DNA from: Alphaproteobacteria bacterium
Lineage (GTDB): Bacteria; Pseudomonadota; Alphaproteobacteria; Caulobacterales; Maricaulaceae
Length of the DNA stretch: 54,877 bases
Reading direction: 5' to 3'
NCBI GenBank assembly: GCA_024278855.1
Contig: JAJRSJ010000047.1
Coordinates: 1-54,877, forward strand
Under the pieces are notes generated by a model. That model saw only the letters and a list, made by a program, of their open reading frames with translations. It had not been told where the DNA came from and made no database searches. Position numbers and translations under genes: made by a program. This document shows, piece by piece, positions 27,088 to 35,129 of the stretch (its first letter is position 1; the number at the start of each line of letters is the position of its first letter).

Positions 27088-28104
27088 GGGTTTCTCCTGT
27101 TTTGTCGATGGGTCTCCGCCTTTAGGCGAAGGGTTTGGTGTGGCGGCTGCCACGGGGTCTGCTTTTGATTTAAGTGTTTGTGTGGTCGCTGCCGGATCGG
27201 CGGGTGCAGGTGTCTGCACCAATTCTGTCAGTCGAGCCAAGGCCGCCGCGAAGTCGTCGTTGGCATCAACCAACTTGTTTTTAAGGGCATCGTCGCCCAG
27301 GAATGTTCCGGCTTCGAATCCGGCGACGGTCTTGGTTTCGATGCCGCGACCAGCGCTAACCCGGGCAAAAAACCAGCCTGCAAGCTTGTCGATTTCGGCC
27401 TGTTCTTCGGCCTGTTCGGCAGGGCTGATTTGCGTGTCGGGGTGTCCCCATGTCTTTTTTTCGCCGGATTTGATGAAATCGATTTTAAACCCGGTTTTTT
27501 TGTTGGCCCTAGTCAAGTCGTATCGGGCATAAATTACCCCGATGGAGCCGACAATTGCGCTCATTTGGCAGCGGATTTCGGTACATTGTGCGACCAACGC
27601 ATAGGCGGCGGAACACATTAGGCCGGAGGTATAGGCCAGGATTGGTTTTTCTTTGGCCATCTGTCCGATTTTATCGGACAGCTCAAACACGCCGCTGACC
27701 ATGCCGCCGGGGCTGTCGATATCCAGGAAGATACCAGCGCACGCTGGGTCATTGACGGCGCAAGCAATCGCGGCTTCGATGCGGTCATAACCGTCAATGC
27801 ACACCATATCGCCAAACATATAAGCTTTGTTGAGCAAGGGACCTTCGATGCTGATCACTTCGAGGTAGCTTTCGCGGCGGATCGGTTGTGGCGCATCGGC
27901 CAGCGCAATGCGCGATGTGGGCAGGGCGGCGGCGACCGGGGATTGTTGCTGGGCTTGGCGGCGTAAAACCCGGTCGGTGATTTTTGCGGTTCGGCCATTA
28001 TAGCTGGCTTGCAGCCGCTGGGACAGCTCCGGGATTATGGCCGGATATAAGGCGAGCGGACGACCTGTCAAAGACAGGTGCAGGGGAATGTTCATTTTAG
28101 GCAT
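26392..28104 (-). CDS. S49-type head maturation protease with C-terminal scaffold
   Basis: The protein (570 residues from the ATG at 28104) begins with a linker and then a ClpP/SppA-like S49 domain. The Ser nucleophile lies in YTSGLMCSAAYALVAQ, after the strand DIDSPGGMVSG; the basic partner is probably the Lys in FKIDFIKSGEKKTWG. A low-complexity segment follows, then a very acidic stretch and a helical C-terminus resembling scaffold. This is the lambda C/Nu3 arrangement. An alternative ATG at 28095 is possible. The first codons lie in the 49-bp direct repeat. Confidence 0.85.
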   Translation of the reverse strand: MPKMNIPLHLSLTGRPLALYPAIIPELSQRLQASYNGRTAKITDRVLRRQAQQQSPVAAALPTSRIALADAPQPIRRESYLEVISIEGPLLNKAYMFGDMVCIDGYDRIEAAIACAVNDPACAGIFLDIDSPGGMVSGVFELSDKIGQMAKEKPILAYTSGLMCSAAYALVAQCTEIRCQMSAIVGSIGVIYARYDLTRANKKTGFKIDFIKSGEKKTWGHPDTQISPAEQAEEQAEIDKLAGWFFARVSAGRGIETKTVAGFEAGTFLGDDALKNKLVDANDDFAAALARLTELVQTPAPADPAATTQTLKSKADPVAAATPNPSPKGGDPSTKQEKPMSNLRNAASRATLAAVLGGLSLAMIGNANFAASAEFADDEITEAVEDETEDTVEGMEDDDVDAMNNDDEIDAMDDDEDVEALDDDEIEAAADDDKKPSARVAASRIANKVMADLSAKANTKPSRKKSAKKRANKSAHKSGDRMAIAKQILALPAAKGREAHARTLAFDTNMSVEEAKAALTTDKAKSGSPRLGQIQDPDIGTGGQAAGKTASLDQVLKARQAATRKKLGQD

Positions 28105-28133
28105 TATGTGGAGGGGCTTTCGACTGGGTTGTT
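28085..28133 (+). repeat. 49-bp direct repeat, copy 1
   Basis: Identical to 28752-28800 and offset by 667 bases. This copy contains the end of the terminase-fragment gene and the first codons of the protease gene. Together the copies bound the inserted terminase-like fragment. Confidence 0.97.
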
Positions 28134-28771
28134 TGATTGCTTTCGCGAGCAAATAAGGCATGCCAATCCGCATCGCTCATACTCTCAATGCCGTAATGGC
28201 CAGCCATCGCGTAATTATAACCAACCAGCGCATAGCTTGTTTTGGCAAGATCAGCTTCGCAGACCAGTGTTCTGACGGAAATTTGATTTACCAGGCGGGT
28301 GTTGACACTCCAAAGCGGGACGCGGGTGAAACCGCCAGCGTCCGTTTTTAGTTTTCCGCCGAGGGCGGACGGATGGATTAAGGGGGTATCGTGTGCAATC
28401 TGACCAGAAACACCTTTGATGCAAAGCACGGACGGGTCGTTGATGCTAAAGCTATATGCCCGTTGGGTGTTGTGCCCGACCGGGGCGATGCCGTATTTGA
28501 CCGCGATCTGAGGCCGGAGGTGGGCCGAGGGCCATTCGGCGGCAAATATTTTGCGCACGTCGCGCCAGCCATCATTCACATTCGGCGGCGCCCAGATAGT
28601 GCCGTGATCAATCACCACAGATGTTGGCCCCGGACCCCAAGCCGTGGCCGACCATTCAAAGCGGTCGGCGAGTAAATCAACAAATGCCGTGACAAAGCCC
28701 GCCCAGGGCGGAATGACACCACGGGGGATTGGGTAAGTGGGCGAAGGCAAAGGAATGTTCATTTTAGGCAT
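28097..28771 (-). CDS. Truncated terminase nuclease-domain homologue (inserted)
   Basis: A 224-residue protein. The first residues MPKMNIP are identical to the protease start because both lie in the 49-bp repeat. The rest matches the C-terminal nuclease domain of the large terminase in this phage (IPPWAGFVT, DRFEWSATAWGPGP, NQIAVKYGI/PQIAVKYGI, YNYAMA, SDADWHALFARE). It lacks the ATPase domain and about 50 residues before YNYAMA. Where the terminase has GIDTGGHNTQ, the fragment has GIAPVGHNTQ, so a probable catalytic Asp is lost. The copy is diverged, so it may derive from another phage. Confidence 0.88.
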   Translation of the reverse strand: MPKMNIPLPSPTYPIPRGVIPPWAGFVTAFVDLLADRFEWSATAWGPGPTSVVIDHGTIWAPPNVNDGWRDVRKIFAAEWPSAHLRPQIAVKYGIAPVGHNTQRAYSFSINDPSVLCIKGVSGQIAHDTPLIHPSALGGKLKTDAGGFTRVPLWSVNTRLVNQISVRTLVCEADLAKTSYALVGYNYAMAGHYGIESMSDADWHALFARESNQTTQSKAPPHNA

Positions 28772-28800
28772 TATGTGGAGGGGCTTTCGACTGGGTTGTT
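28752..28800 (+). repeat. 49-bp direct repeat, copy 2
   Basis: Identical to 28085-28133. It holds the last codons and stop of the portal gene and the start codon of the inserted fragment gene. Removing one repeat plus the insert would give a normal portal-protease junction. Confidence 0.97.
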
Positions 28801-30387
28801 GGGTGTTGGTGCGAGCGCACCTGCGCGGAAAGATGCGTCAACATCGTATTCGGCGTAGAGTGCTTGTTCTTCGGCTTGCTCGGCGACTAGTTCTTCCAGG
28901 TCGATACCCCGCGCCGCCGCGATGCGGGTGCGGGATGTCAGGCGGGCTTCGATTGACAGGATGTCGCCTTTGGCTTCTTTTTCCGGGTCGATATGTCCAC
29001 GGGCCGGGCCGATCCAGTTGGATTTTGTCCAGGCGGCGGGCTCGTCCCACAGATCGGCACAGCCGGGCGGGAGGATGATTTGTTCGGTTTCGATGGCTTC
29101 TTCGAGAACGCACAGGAAGACCGGCTTGACGATTTGATCGCCGAAGTCGGCGCGGTCAACAAACACTTCATTGTAAACTTCGTTATAAGCGCCGCGCAGC
29201 GTTGAATAATTTAGGCCTGTGTAATCCCCGGAGACCTGGCCTTCGGCCAAGCCCAGTGACGCGGCCAGGAGTTGATTTAAGATTTTGTTAAAAACCTGAA
29301 ATGAACTGGCGGTTCTGGGCGCGGTGTTGAGGCTGAAATCATCGCCGGGGGCCAGAATGGGAACCCGGATGCCGTCGAACTCGACCGGGTGGGCATCATA
29401 GATTTGCATTCTTGCGTCTTGAATTCCGGTTAAGCTGTCGCCGTGACTGCCGCCCGTGCCGAGAATTTCGGCGATGGCGACCGGGTCAAATCCGGATTTG
29501 ACAAATGCCCCCATGACGGCGTTCAAAAGGGCGCTTTGGATTTCGGCGCGGTGATGTTTGCCGTGCATAACAAAATGCTCAATCAGTGGCGCGAACAAAG
29601 TCACTCCCCTGGTTTCTTCGGCCCGTTGCTGGCGGAAACCGTGAATGCCGACCGGGCGGCCAATTGCATCTTCACGCGGCACTAAATCCCACATCATGTG
29701 GTCAATGCCGCCCGCGAAATCACCGGGATGACCACGGCGCAAATGGAAGCCAGTCGCGGCCCCGTAAGCATCCAGCGTAATGCCGTCACGCAAGAATTGG
29801 TCGTCGGGCTGGCCGGACGGATTGCTAACCCGCGCACCGTCCACAATTTGCACGGCGGTTTTAAAACAGGCCGGGGAATTGCGGCGATAGCGCATAACCA
29901 CAAATACGTCATTGACGGTTTTCCATTCACCCCAAAGGGTGCGAAGTTGGCCGCCAAAATTGTGGTGCCTTGTGGCGTCGCCGTATTTGCGCGGATCGTC
30001 GGCCCAGCATTTAAACGCCCGCTCGATTTGTTTGCCCAGGTCGCGGGCCGCTTTTTTGTCAATGCCAAGCCCGTAAGCATCGGGGCGGGATTGGAGCGTC
30101 CATCCAGAGCCAACACCCATGCCGACGGATTTGCGGACGGCAGTTCCGGCGGTGGCTTCGTTGCGCACCAAATGGCGAGCGCGGTCGGACAGAATAGATC
30201 GGTCCCACCTATTGGCGGCATTGGCGGATAAAGTTGGGGCGCGGAGCAAGGCCAGTTCTTGGGAATTGGAGCTGGCCCCTCGGTGCGGGCTGGTGAAACC
30301 GGAGAGCGCGGATTTCATGCGCACAGCGTCGATCTGCGCTTTCGGGATGTTTGCACCGGAAGCGTTGAGGATTTGGGATTTAGACAT
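28771..30387 (-). CDS. Portal protein (lambda gpB type)
   Basis: A 538-residue protein with features of the lambda portal family: DRARHLVRNEATAGTAVRKSVGMGVGSGW near the start, a central wing and stem region, and a conserved YTGLNYSTLRGAYNEV. Twelve copies should form the packaging ring at one head vertex. The stop codon overlaps the next start (TAATG), inside the 49-bp repeat. Confidence 0.9.
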   Translation of the reverse strand: MSKSQILNASGANIPKAQIDAVRMKSALSGFTSPHRGASSNSQELALLRAPTLSANAANRWDRSILSDRARHLVRNEATAGTAVRKSVGMGVGSGWTLQSRPDAYGLGIDKKAARDLGKQIERAFKCWADDPRKYGDATRHHNFGGQLRTLWGEWKTVNDVFVVMRYRRNSPACFKTAVQIVDGARVSNPSGQPDDQFLRDGITLDAYGAATGFHLRRGHPGDFAGGIDHMMWDLVPREDAIGRPVGIHGFRQQRAEETRGVTLFAPLIEHFVMHGKHHRAEIQSALLNAVMGAFVKSGFDPVAIAEILGTGGSHGDSLTGIQDARMQIYDAHPVEFDGIRVPILAPGDDFSLNTAPRTASSFQVFNKILNQLLAASLGLAEGQVSGDYTGLNYSTLRGAYNEVYNEVFVDRADFGDQIVKPVFLCVLEEAIETEQIILPPGCADLWDEPAAWTKSNWIGPARGHIDPEKEAKGDILSIEARLTSRTRIAAARGIDLEELVAEQAEEQALYAEYDVDASFRAGALAPTPNNPVESPST

Positions 30388-30391
30388 GGTT

Positions 30392-30652
30392 TTAGAAGTA
30401 TGGCTTTATGGCGGATCGGGAGGATTTTGGCAAAAGTGCGCCCAAGGTGACGGCGCAGCCACCAGCGTTGTATTGAGCTTCCAGTTCGCGGATATGGTTT
30501 TTCAATTTTGTTGTTGAGGTTTGATTGAAGGATGTTCTGTCGCCGCCGGTCGAAACTGCGCGGGCGCTGTCGCCCATAGCGATATCGTGCAATCGGTCTT
30601 TGGCGGCGGTGATTTTGGTTGTAAGTGCTTGGCAATCGGCTTGGCTTAACAT
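30392..30652 (-). CDS. Head-to-tail joining protein gpW
   Basis: An 86-residue protein of the gpW family: two N-terminal helices (ALTTKITAAKDRLHDIAMG), a beta hairpin (TSFNQTSTTKLKNHI) and a disordered C-terminus. gpW binds below the portal after packaging. It lies between terminase and portal genes exactly as in lambda. Confidence 0.85.
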   Translation of the reverse strand: MLSQADCQALTTKITAAKDRLHDIAMGDSARAVSTGGDRTSFNQTSTTKLKNHIRELEAQYNAGGCAVTLGALLPKSSRSAIKPYF

Positions 30653-30653
30653 T

Positions 30654-32768
30654 TTAGGATTGGCCAGACCGTTTGTTTAAATTGTGGAGGCGTTTGAGCC
30701 AGTCTGGTGCTTCGGAATCTTGAGCGGAGGGTCTTGGCAGCGGTTGGACGCCTGTGTCGGACATCAGCATTTCCAATGGCCCCATATCGACTTTGGTCGC
30801 GTCGATGATTTCGCGGGCGAACAAGGTTTGCCAATCGGTGTCGCTCATTTTTTCTAGCCCGTATTGCAGTGCCATGGCGTAGTTATAAACGGCGAGGTCA
30901 AGCTGTTCATTGGCACGGGATTCGGTGATTTTTTCCCATTTCTCCAAATCTCGCATGGGGTCAACGATTAGATGTTCCGCTGTGATTTGCTTGCACCATT
31001 CCTCGCCGACATCGCCGTGGAAGAATAGATGATAGCCAGGGGCGACCTTGCCCGTTTCGGCGGAAAGAAGGGCGTTGTCCAGACCTGCATAAATGACCTT
31101 TTTCATCAAATGGGTGTTGAGTAGCCAAAACGGCACACGGGCGATTGTGCGGCCACCGTATTTCAGACGGCCACCACGCTTGGACGGTTGCAGCAAAGGT
31201 TCAAAGCGCGCGCGGGGCCCGGTCATGCCTTTGATACCGAGCACATCCGGGTTGGCTTTGATAAATTGGTAAGCTTGTTGGGTGTTGTGTCCGCCCGTGT
31301 CGATGCCGTATTTTACCGCGATCTGGTTACGGAGGTGGACCGAGGGCCATTCGGTGCCGAACACTTTACGCAACTCGCGCCAGCCTTCGGCGTGCAGGGG
31401 CGGGGTGTTAATCACGCCGTGATCAATCACGGCGGACATTGGCCCCGGGCCCCAAGCCGTGGCCGACCATTCAAAGCGGTCACCTTGCAAATCGGCGGCC
31501 ATGGTGACAAAGCCGGCCCAAGGCGGAATGATGCCACGGCGCACCGGGGAGGTTTTGGCATTGGGGGCGCCGCCTTTGATTTTCATCAGTTTTGCGTGTG
31601 ACGGAACGTCTACGGCGGATTCGTAGGGCAGGCCCAAATATTGTTGGTAGAACACTTTTAGTTTTATGGGGTTGCCTTTGACCTGTTTCCATTTTTTCCA
31701 AACGCCAGCCCACAACGAAAACGGACTTTGGCCCCGCCAAATGTGAAAGGATTTATCGCGACCTTCCAAGTCACGATTTAAAGCCGCCTTGAAGTCTTTG
31801 GCGCGGATCACATCCTTGAGGATGTGCGGCTCTTCACCTTTTTTCTCAAAACTCGCCCAAGGCACCGCATTGGCCGGGTTGAGACTTTTAAAGCAATGGA
31901 CAAAGCGAGCCGTCCGGTTCATTTCGCGGCGGGCGGATTGTTCAGTTTTGACGCCGCAACAAGGTGCAAATATAACCGCCCGGCCATCAACCTCATCCAT
32001 GTGTTTGAATTGTAATCTGTAGTGATCCCCGCAATGACCGCATTTCCAAAATATCCAGGCTTGAGAACCAGCTTCGAATAGTTCGGTAATTTTGCATTTG
32101 CCTTTGATTCCGGGGGTGGCCGGAACTACCACTTTCAATTCGCCCTCATATTGAGTGCCGCGCTCTATACCTTGGTCAAGTGCGAACCCACGTCCGCCAG
32201 TATCAGGGGGATATTCTGAAACCTCCTCGGCAATGATAAGACCTACAGTGATCATTTGCAGGCCTTTGGACGTCCCGGCGGCAGTAAGCGTAATACTGCC
32301 ATCTTTAAACATTTTTAACTTAACTGTTGATTTTGGATCGGACGTTTTGCCGACGCCATAAACCCGGCGAGCAAGACAATCTGTCGCCTTGAACATTGGC
32401 TCCAATTTTGTGCGCTCGTATTTTGTCACCTCGTCATTACTTGGAAGAATGCACAAAATTCCACGGGGGTTGTCGGTGATGAATGAGCCAATTGTGTTCT
32501 TGGCGATTTCTGATTTTATGGTTTGGGCACTACCGCGAATAGCAATGATAGTGGAAGGATCACGCAAAGAGCAGGCGTCCATAATTTCGACGGCAACAGG
32601 GAAGCGGCTGTGAAGCCAAGGGCCAGTTAGTTTGGATTCGACACGCGAGACAATCCGTTCTTGAGCGGCCCAATCCTGAACTGTTCGGTCAAGGGGAGGG
32701 GCAGAGCTTGTGGCAACGGAAGCCAAGCCCATTAAAATTGCGGATTTTATGCCAGCTACAAGAAACAT
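30654..32768 (-). CDS. Terminase large subunit (gpA family)
   Basis: A 704-residue packaging motor. The ATPase domain has an atypical Walker A (GSAQTIKSEI, about residues 79-88) and Walker B GLIIAEEVSEYPPD. A zinc-ribbon-like CGHCG and CCGV pair follows at about residues 265-295. The C-terminal nuclease domain starts near IPPWAGFVT, with acidic residues in AADLQGDRF and GIDTGGHN. gpA-type terminases cut at cos. The start is taken at the ATG at 32768, three bases after the small-subunit stop. Confidence 0.92.
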   Translation of the reverse strand: MFLVAGIKSAILMGLASVATSSAPPLDRTVQDWAAQERIVSRVESKLTGPWLHSRFPVAVEIMDACSLRDPSTIIAIRGSAQTIKSEIAKNTIGSFITDNPRGILCILPSNDEVTKYERTKLEPMFKATDCLARRVYGVGKTSDPKSTVKLKMFKDGSITLTAAGTSKGLQMITVGLIIAEEVSEYPPDTGGRGFALDQGIERGTQYEGELKVVVPATPGIKGKCKITELFEAGSQAWIFWKCGHCGDHYRLQFKHMDEVDGRAVIFAPCCGVKTEQSARREMNRTARFVHCFKSLNPANAVPWASFEKKGEEPHILKDVIRAKDFKAALNRDLEGRDKSFHIWRGQSPFSLWAGVWKKWKQVKGNPIKLKVFYQQYLGLPYESAVDVPSHAKLMKIKGGAPNAKTSPVRRGIIPPWAGFVTMAADLQGDRFEWSATAWGPGPMSAVIDHGVINTPPLHAEGWRELRKVFGTEWPSVHLRNQIAVKYGIDTGGHNTQQAYQFIKANPDVLGIKGMTGPRARFEPLLQPSKRGGRLKYGGRTIARVPFWLLNTHLMKKVIYAGLDNALLSAETGKVAPGYHLFFHGDVGEEWCKQITAEHLIVDPMRDLEKWEKITESRANEQLDLAVYNYAMALQYGLEKMSDTDWQTLFAREIIDATKVDMGPLEMLMSDTGVQPLPRPSAQDSEAPDWLKRLHNLNKRSGQS

Positions 32769-32771
32769 AAT

Positions 32772-33533
32772 TTAAGTTTTTGCAGTCGGACGGCGGGTTT
32801 TGCGCTTCAGATAACCATCCCGCATGGACTGGAGCTTTTGCAACAAGTGGTGAAAACGAGCGGGCAGGTCACCCGAATGATCAGGATCAAGGCGAGAAAG
32901 TTCCTGTTTTGCCAGATTGCCAAATTTAGACAGCAAGTCCCGGCGGCGGTTTTTGAGGATAGACTTTGTGGGTTGACGCATTTCGTCAGGCAAGTTGAGA
33001 ACTTGCAATATTTCTTCGGTGTCGTCCGTTAGGTTAACACCCAAAAGCGACTCTTTGAGTAATGTCATAAGCAGCCCGAGTAGTAGTTCAACTTCTGCGG
33101 TTGCAAGAACATTGTTGGTGCGCTCGTACAGGTCAAGCTCTGCGGCATCCGCTTGAGCTTCCTCTTTGCGGGTTTTAGCGATGCGGGCTTGGTCCAAGGA
33201 AGAAACGGGAACAGCCCCGCCGCCAACCGATGTTAGCGGCGGGGTGGGTTTTATGGCGGCCCACTCCGCTCGTGGTTTATTCTTGGCTGAAGATGCTGGG
33301 GTTGTGGAATGCTCACCGCGCATAACTTCGCGGGTGAAGTCTTGACGGCGGCGAGACATCTCTTCAAACGAAACCATCAGCCAGCCATTAGGCCGGGTTT
33401 CTCTGATCAAGCCGTGGTGTTTCGCGTATTTAGCCAAGCCCTGGCGACTGATCCGCGCACCTTTCTCGGATAACATCCGGGCGCACTTAGACACCGTAAC
33501 CAATTTAGTTACAGTGTTTTTCTTTTTTGTCAT
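32772..33533 (-). CDS. Terminase small subunit (Nu1-like)
   Basis: A 253-residue protein with an N-terminal winged-helix-like DNA-binding region (VTVSKCARMLSEKGARISRQ GL), a variable linker and a helical C-terminus, as in Nu1-type small terminases. It lies directly before the large subunit and should recognise the packaging site. Direct repeats CGCAACCC lie just upstream at 33569 and 33587. Confidence 0.75.
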   Translation of the reverse strand: MTKKKNTVTKLVTVSKCARMLSEKGARISRQGLAKYAKHHGLIRETRPNGWLMVSFEEMSRRRQDFTREVMRGEHSTTPASSAKNKPRAEWAAIKPTPPLTSVGGGAVPVSSLDQARIAKTRKEEAQADAAELDLYERTNNVLATAEVELLLGLLMTLLKESLLGVNLTDDTEEILQVLNLPDEMRQPTKSILKNRRRDLLSKFGNLAKQELSRLDPDHSGDLPARFHHLLQKLQSMRDGYLKRKTRRPTAKT

Positions 33534-33792
33534 ATCAATATTTTATCAGCGAGCGGAACCTCACATTCCGCAACCCATCACAAAAGCGCAACCCTTTTCA
33601 AAAACCTAGGCCGCAAAAAAAGCAAACACCGCCGGCCACACCATATAGCGAAGCCGCCGAGGAAGGACCCATTTGGCTTGGTCTTTGACAATTTCCCATA
33701 AAAAATGCGCCCTCGGGTTCCCGAAAGCGCTCTTGGCACATTTGTAAGCATGAAACATTTACTAGGCCAGAGGATAGCCACCGTCAAGCCCT
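33534..33792. other. Intergenic region upstream of terminase; possible cos
   Basis: About 260 bases separate terS from the last early gene. They contain a terminator for the upstream gene and two direct repeats CGCAACCC (33569-33576 and 33587-33594; start-to-start 18). In lambda the cos site and its terminase-binding repeats lie at this place. A 74-codon frame here on the minus strand lacks support and is not called. Confidence 0.4.
33699..33730 (-). terminator. Terminator between early and late regions
   Basis: On the minus strand a GC-rich hairpin (GCGCTTTCGGG paired with CCGAGGGCGC, with G-T pairs) is followed by TTTTTT. It lies about 60 bases after the stop of the 33793-34467 gene and before terS, so it should end early transcripts. 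Confidence 0.75.
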
Positions 33793-34467
33793 TTATTTCC
33801 ACCCGCTTCGCTCGAAATGCTGCACTGCGGCGGACAATCCCACTTGTAGCATCACTTTTGCCGCGCCGAGCCGCCTTTCCTTACTCGCGAGACCTCCCAT
33901 CCCGATACTTGAGACAGCATTTTCCGACCCGGTGCCGTCCACAACAACCAGCTTGATGAACTTCGCCGCCACATCAGGAATATCCGCCATCACGGCCCGG
34001 TAAGCCAACTCCGCCGCGACGCCAGCTTCATAATCCACCTCGCCGCCGGATACCCGCTCACCAAATTTCATAGTCAACGCACCCCCGGCTCCGGCCCGCA
34101 TGGCCAAATGATATATCCGCTCCGCCGCCCGAACTTCAAGCCGCCCGATAATCTTATCGCGCATGGCCCGTGCTAGCAAAGACTGCGTCAAGGACGTAAG
34201 CGCTCCGCCGAACATCACAAATTCTTCGCCGCGCCCAACCCGAGCCGAAAGCACATCCCCATCTACCCCCGTGCCAGCAACTTCAACCCCGGCGACCTGC
34301 GCCCCGTCCGTAACTCCCCGACCGCGCAAACCCGCCGACGTCCGGTTCAGCTTATCCCACCGCCGCCGATGCTTCCATTCGGAGACCGTCTCCCCGTCCA
34401 TCCGCCCTTTGGTCAAAACAAAGCCAGGCCCAGCCAGCGCGGTCAAAACAACTTCAACAATTCCCAT
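33793..34467 (-). CDS. Phage protein of unknown function, Gly/Val/Ala-rich
   Basis: A 224-residue protein, starting at the ATG at 34467 with AGAGG upstream. It has basic patches (WKHRRRWDKLNR) near the N-terminus and a helical centre (SLTQSLLARAMRDKIIGR). No family recognised. It is the last gene of the early region, just before the terminator and terminase; some phages have replication or packaging helpers in this slot. Confidence 0.6.
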   Translation of the reverse strand: MGIVEVVLTALAGPGFVLTKGRMDGETVSEWKHRRRWDKLNRTSAGLRGRGVTDGAQVAGVEVAGTGVDGDVLSARVGRGEEFVMFGGALTSLTQSLLARAMRDKIIGRLEVRAAERIYHLAMRAGAGGALTMKFGERVSGGEVDYEAGVAAELAYRAVMADIPDVAAKFIKLVVVDGTGSENAVSSIGMGGLASKERRLGAAKVMLQVGLSAAVQHFERSGWK

Positions 34468-34847
34468 ATTCAATTCCTCTCAATTCAAATTCTACAGCCG
34501 ACCCCACCAACTGGCCCCAAAGCCGACCCTCTTTTTTCTTCTCTTTTCTTCTTTTTTTCAATAGGTTAAATAAACAAAATAACAATAAGGCCAGATAGAC
34601 AGCAATATGCAAATATATCTCGCGCGCACATGCACGGACATGTCCACGCCCGCACCCGCCCAAGACTTATTGACAAACTGCCGCCCTCTGTCCCAAAAAA
34701 ACCAGAAACACTATATTTACCAAACATTTAGCCCAGACCCTCCCCAATTGAGCCGACCCCAGTGCCGACCTTTTGCGACCAAGCCGACCCCATTTAGCAC
34801 CAAAATCCGAAACAAAATCAATTTTCATAGCTATATTCCTAAACCGA
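34468..34847. other. Long non-coding region with GCCGACC repeats
   Basis: About 380 bases without a convincing gene. AGCCGACCC occurs at 34496, 34521, 34751 and 34782, with a shorter GCCGACC at 34764 and GCGACC at 34775. The stretch has pyrimidine tracts near 34531-34560 and is AT-rich at 34561-34610. Direct repeats beside an AT-rich tract are typical of a replication origin or protein-binding array; this is inference. A minus-strand frame at 34667-34963 is rejected. Confidence 0.55.
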
Positions 34848-35129
34848 TCACCACCGCAAACACCAGCCATTTTTTTCAAATAAAGGGCCAGCACGCCTCT
34901 TTTCTCTATAGAGATCAATACGGGGTCGGGGGAAACCCCGTTCATGACGGAGCAAGTCCGCACGAATTAGCCCATCATACAAAGCTTTACTGATTTCATG
35001 GCCGCACCCATCACAGATCATACCGTTGGCGGCGTAAGATATATCATCCCGCCGAAAGCTATGGCCTCGACCATCAGTATTTCGGTAACCACTACAAGGC
35101 TCAAGAGCCGCTTTAATTTGCTGTGACAT
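34848..35129 (-). CDS. Small protein with CxxC motif
   Basis: A 93-residue protein starting with MSQQIKAALEPC, preceded by GGGAGA at a long distance. It has NGMICDGCGHEISKALYDG, a possible zinc-binding half-site, and a basic C-terminal half. It overlaps the end of the adenine methylase gene by 17 bases. Function unknown. Confidence 0.55.
   Translation of the reverse strand: MSQQIKAALEPCSGYRNTDGRGHSFRRDDISYAANGMICDGCGHEISKALYDGLIRADLLRHERGFPRPRIDLYREKRRAGPLFEKNGWCLRW

Noticed and set aside
26483-27532. A 349-codon plus-strand frame opposite the head protease/scaffold gene
   Set aside because: It is the complement of a confidently assigned gene with strong domain matches; Ser/Ala-rich composition comes from Asp/Glu-rich codons on the other strand.
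33578-33802. A 74-codon minus-strand frame upstream of terS
   Set aside because: It runs through the terminator hairpin and overlaps the end of the preceding gene; composition is not protein-like.
34667-34963. A 98-codon minus-strand frame in the repeat-rich non-coding region
   Set aside because: It overlaps the gene at 34848-35129, contains the GCCGACC repeats as GRLG-like segments, and has no ribosome site.
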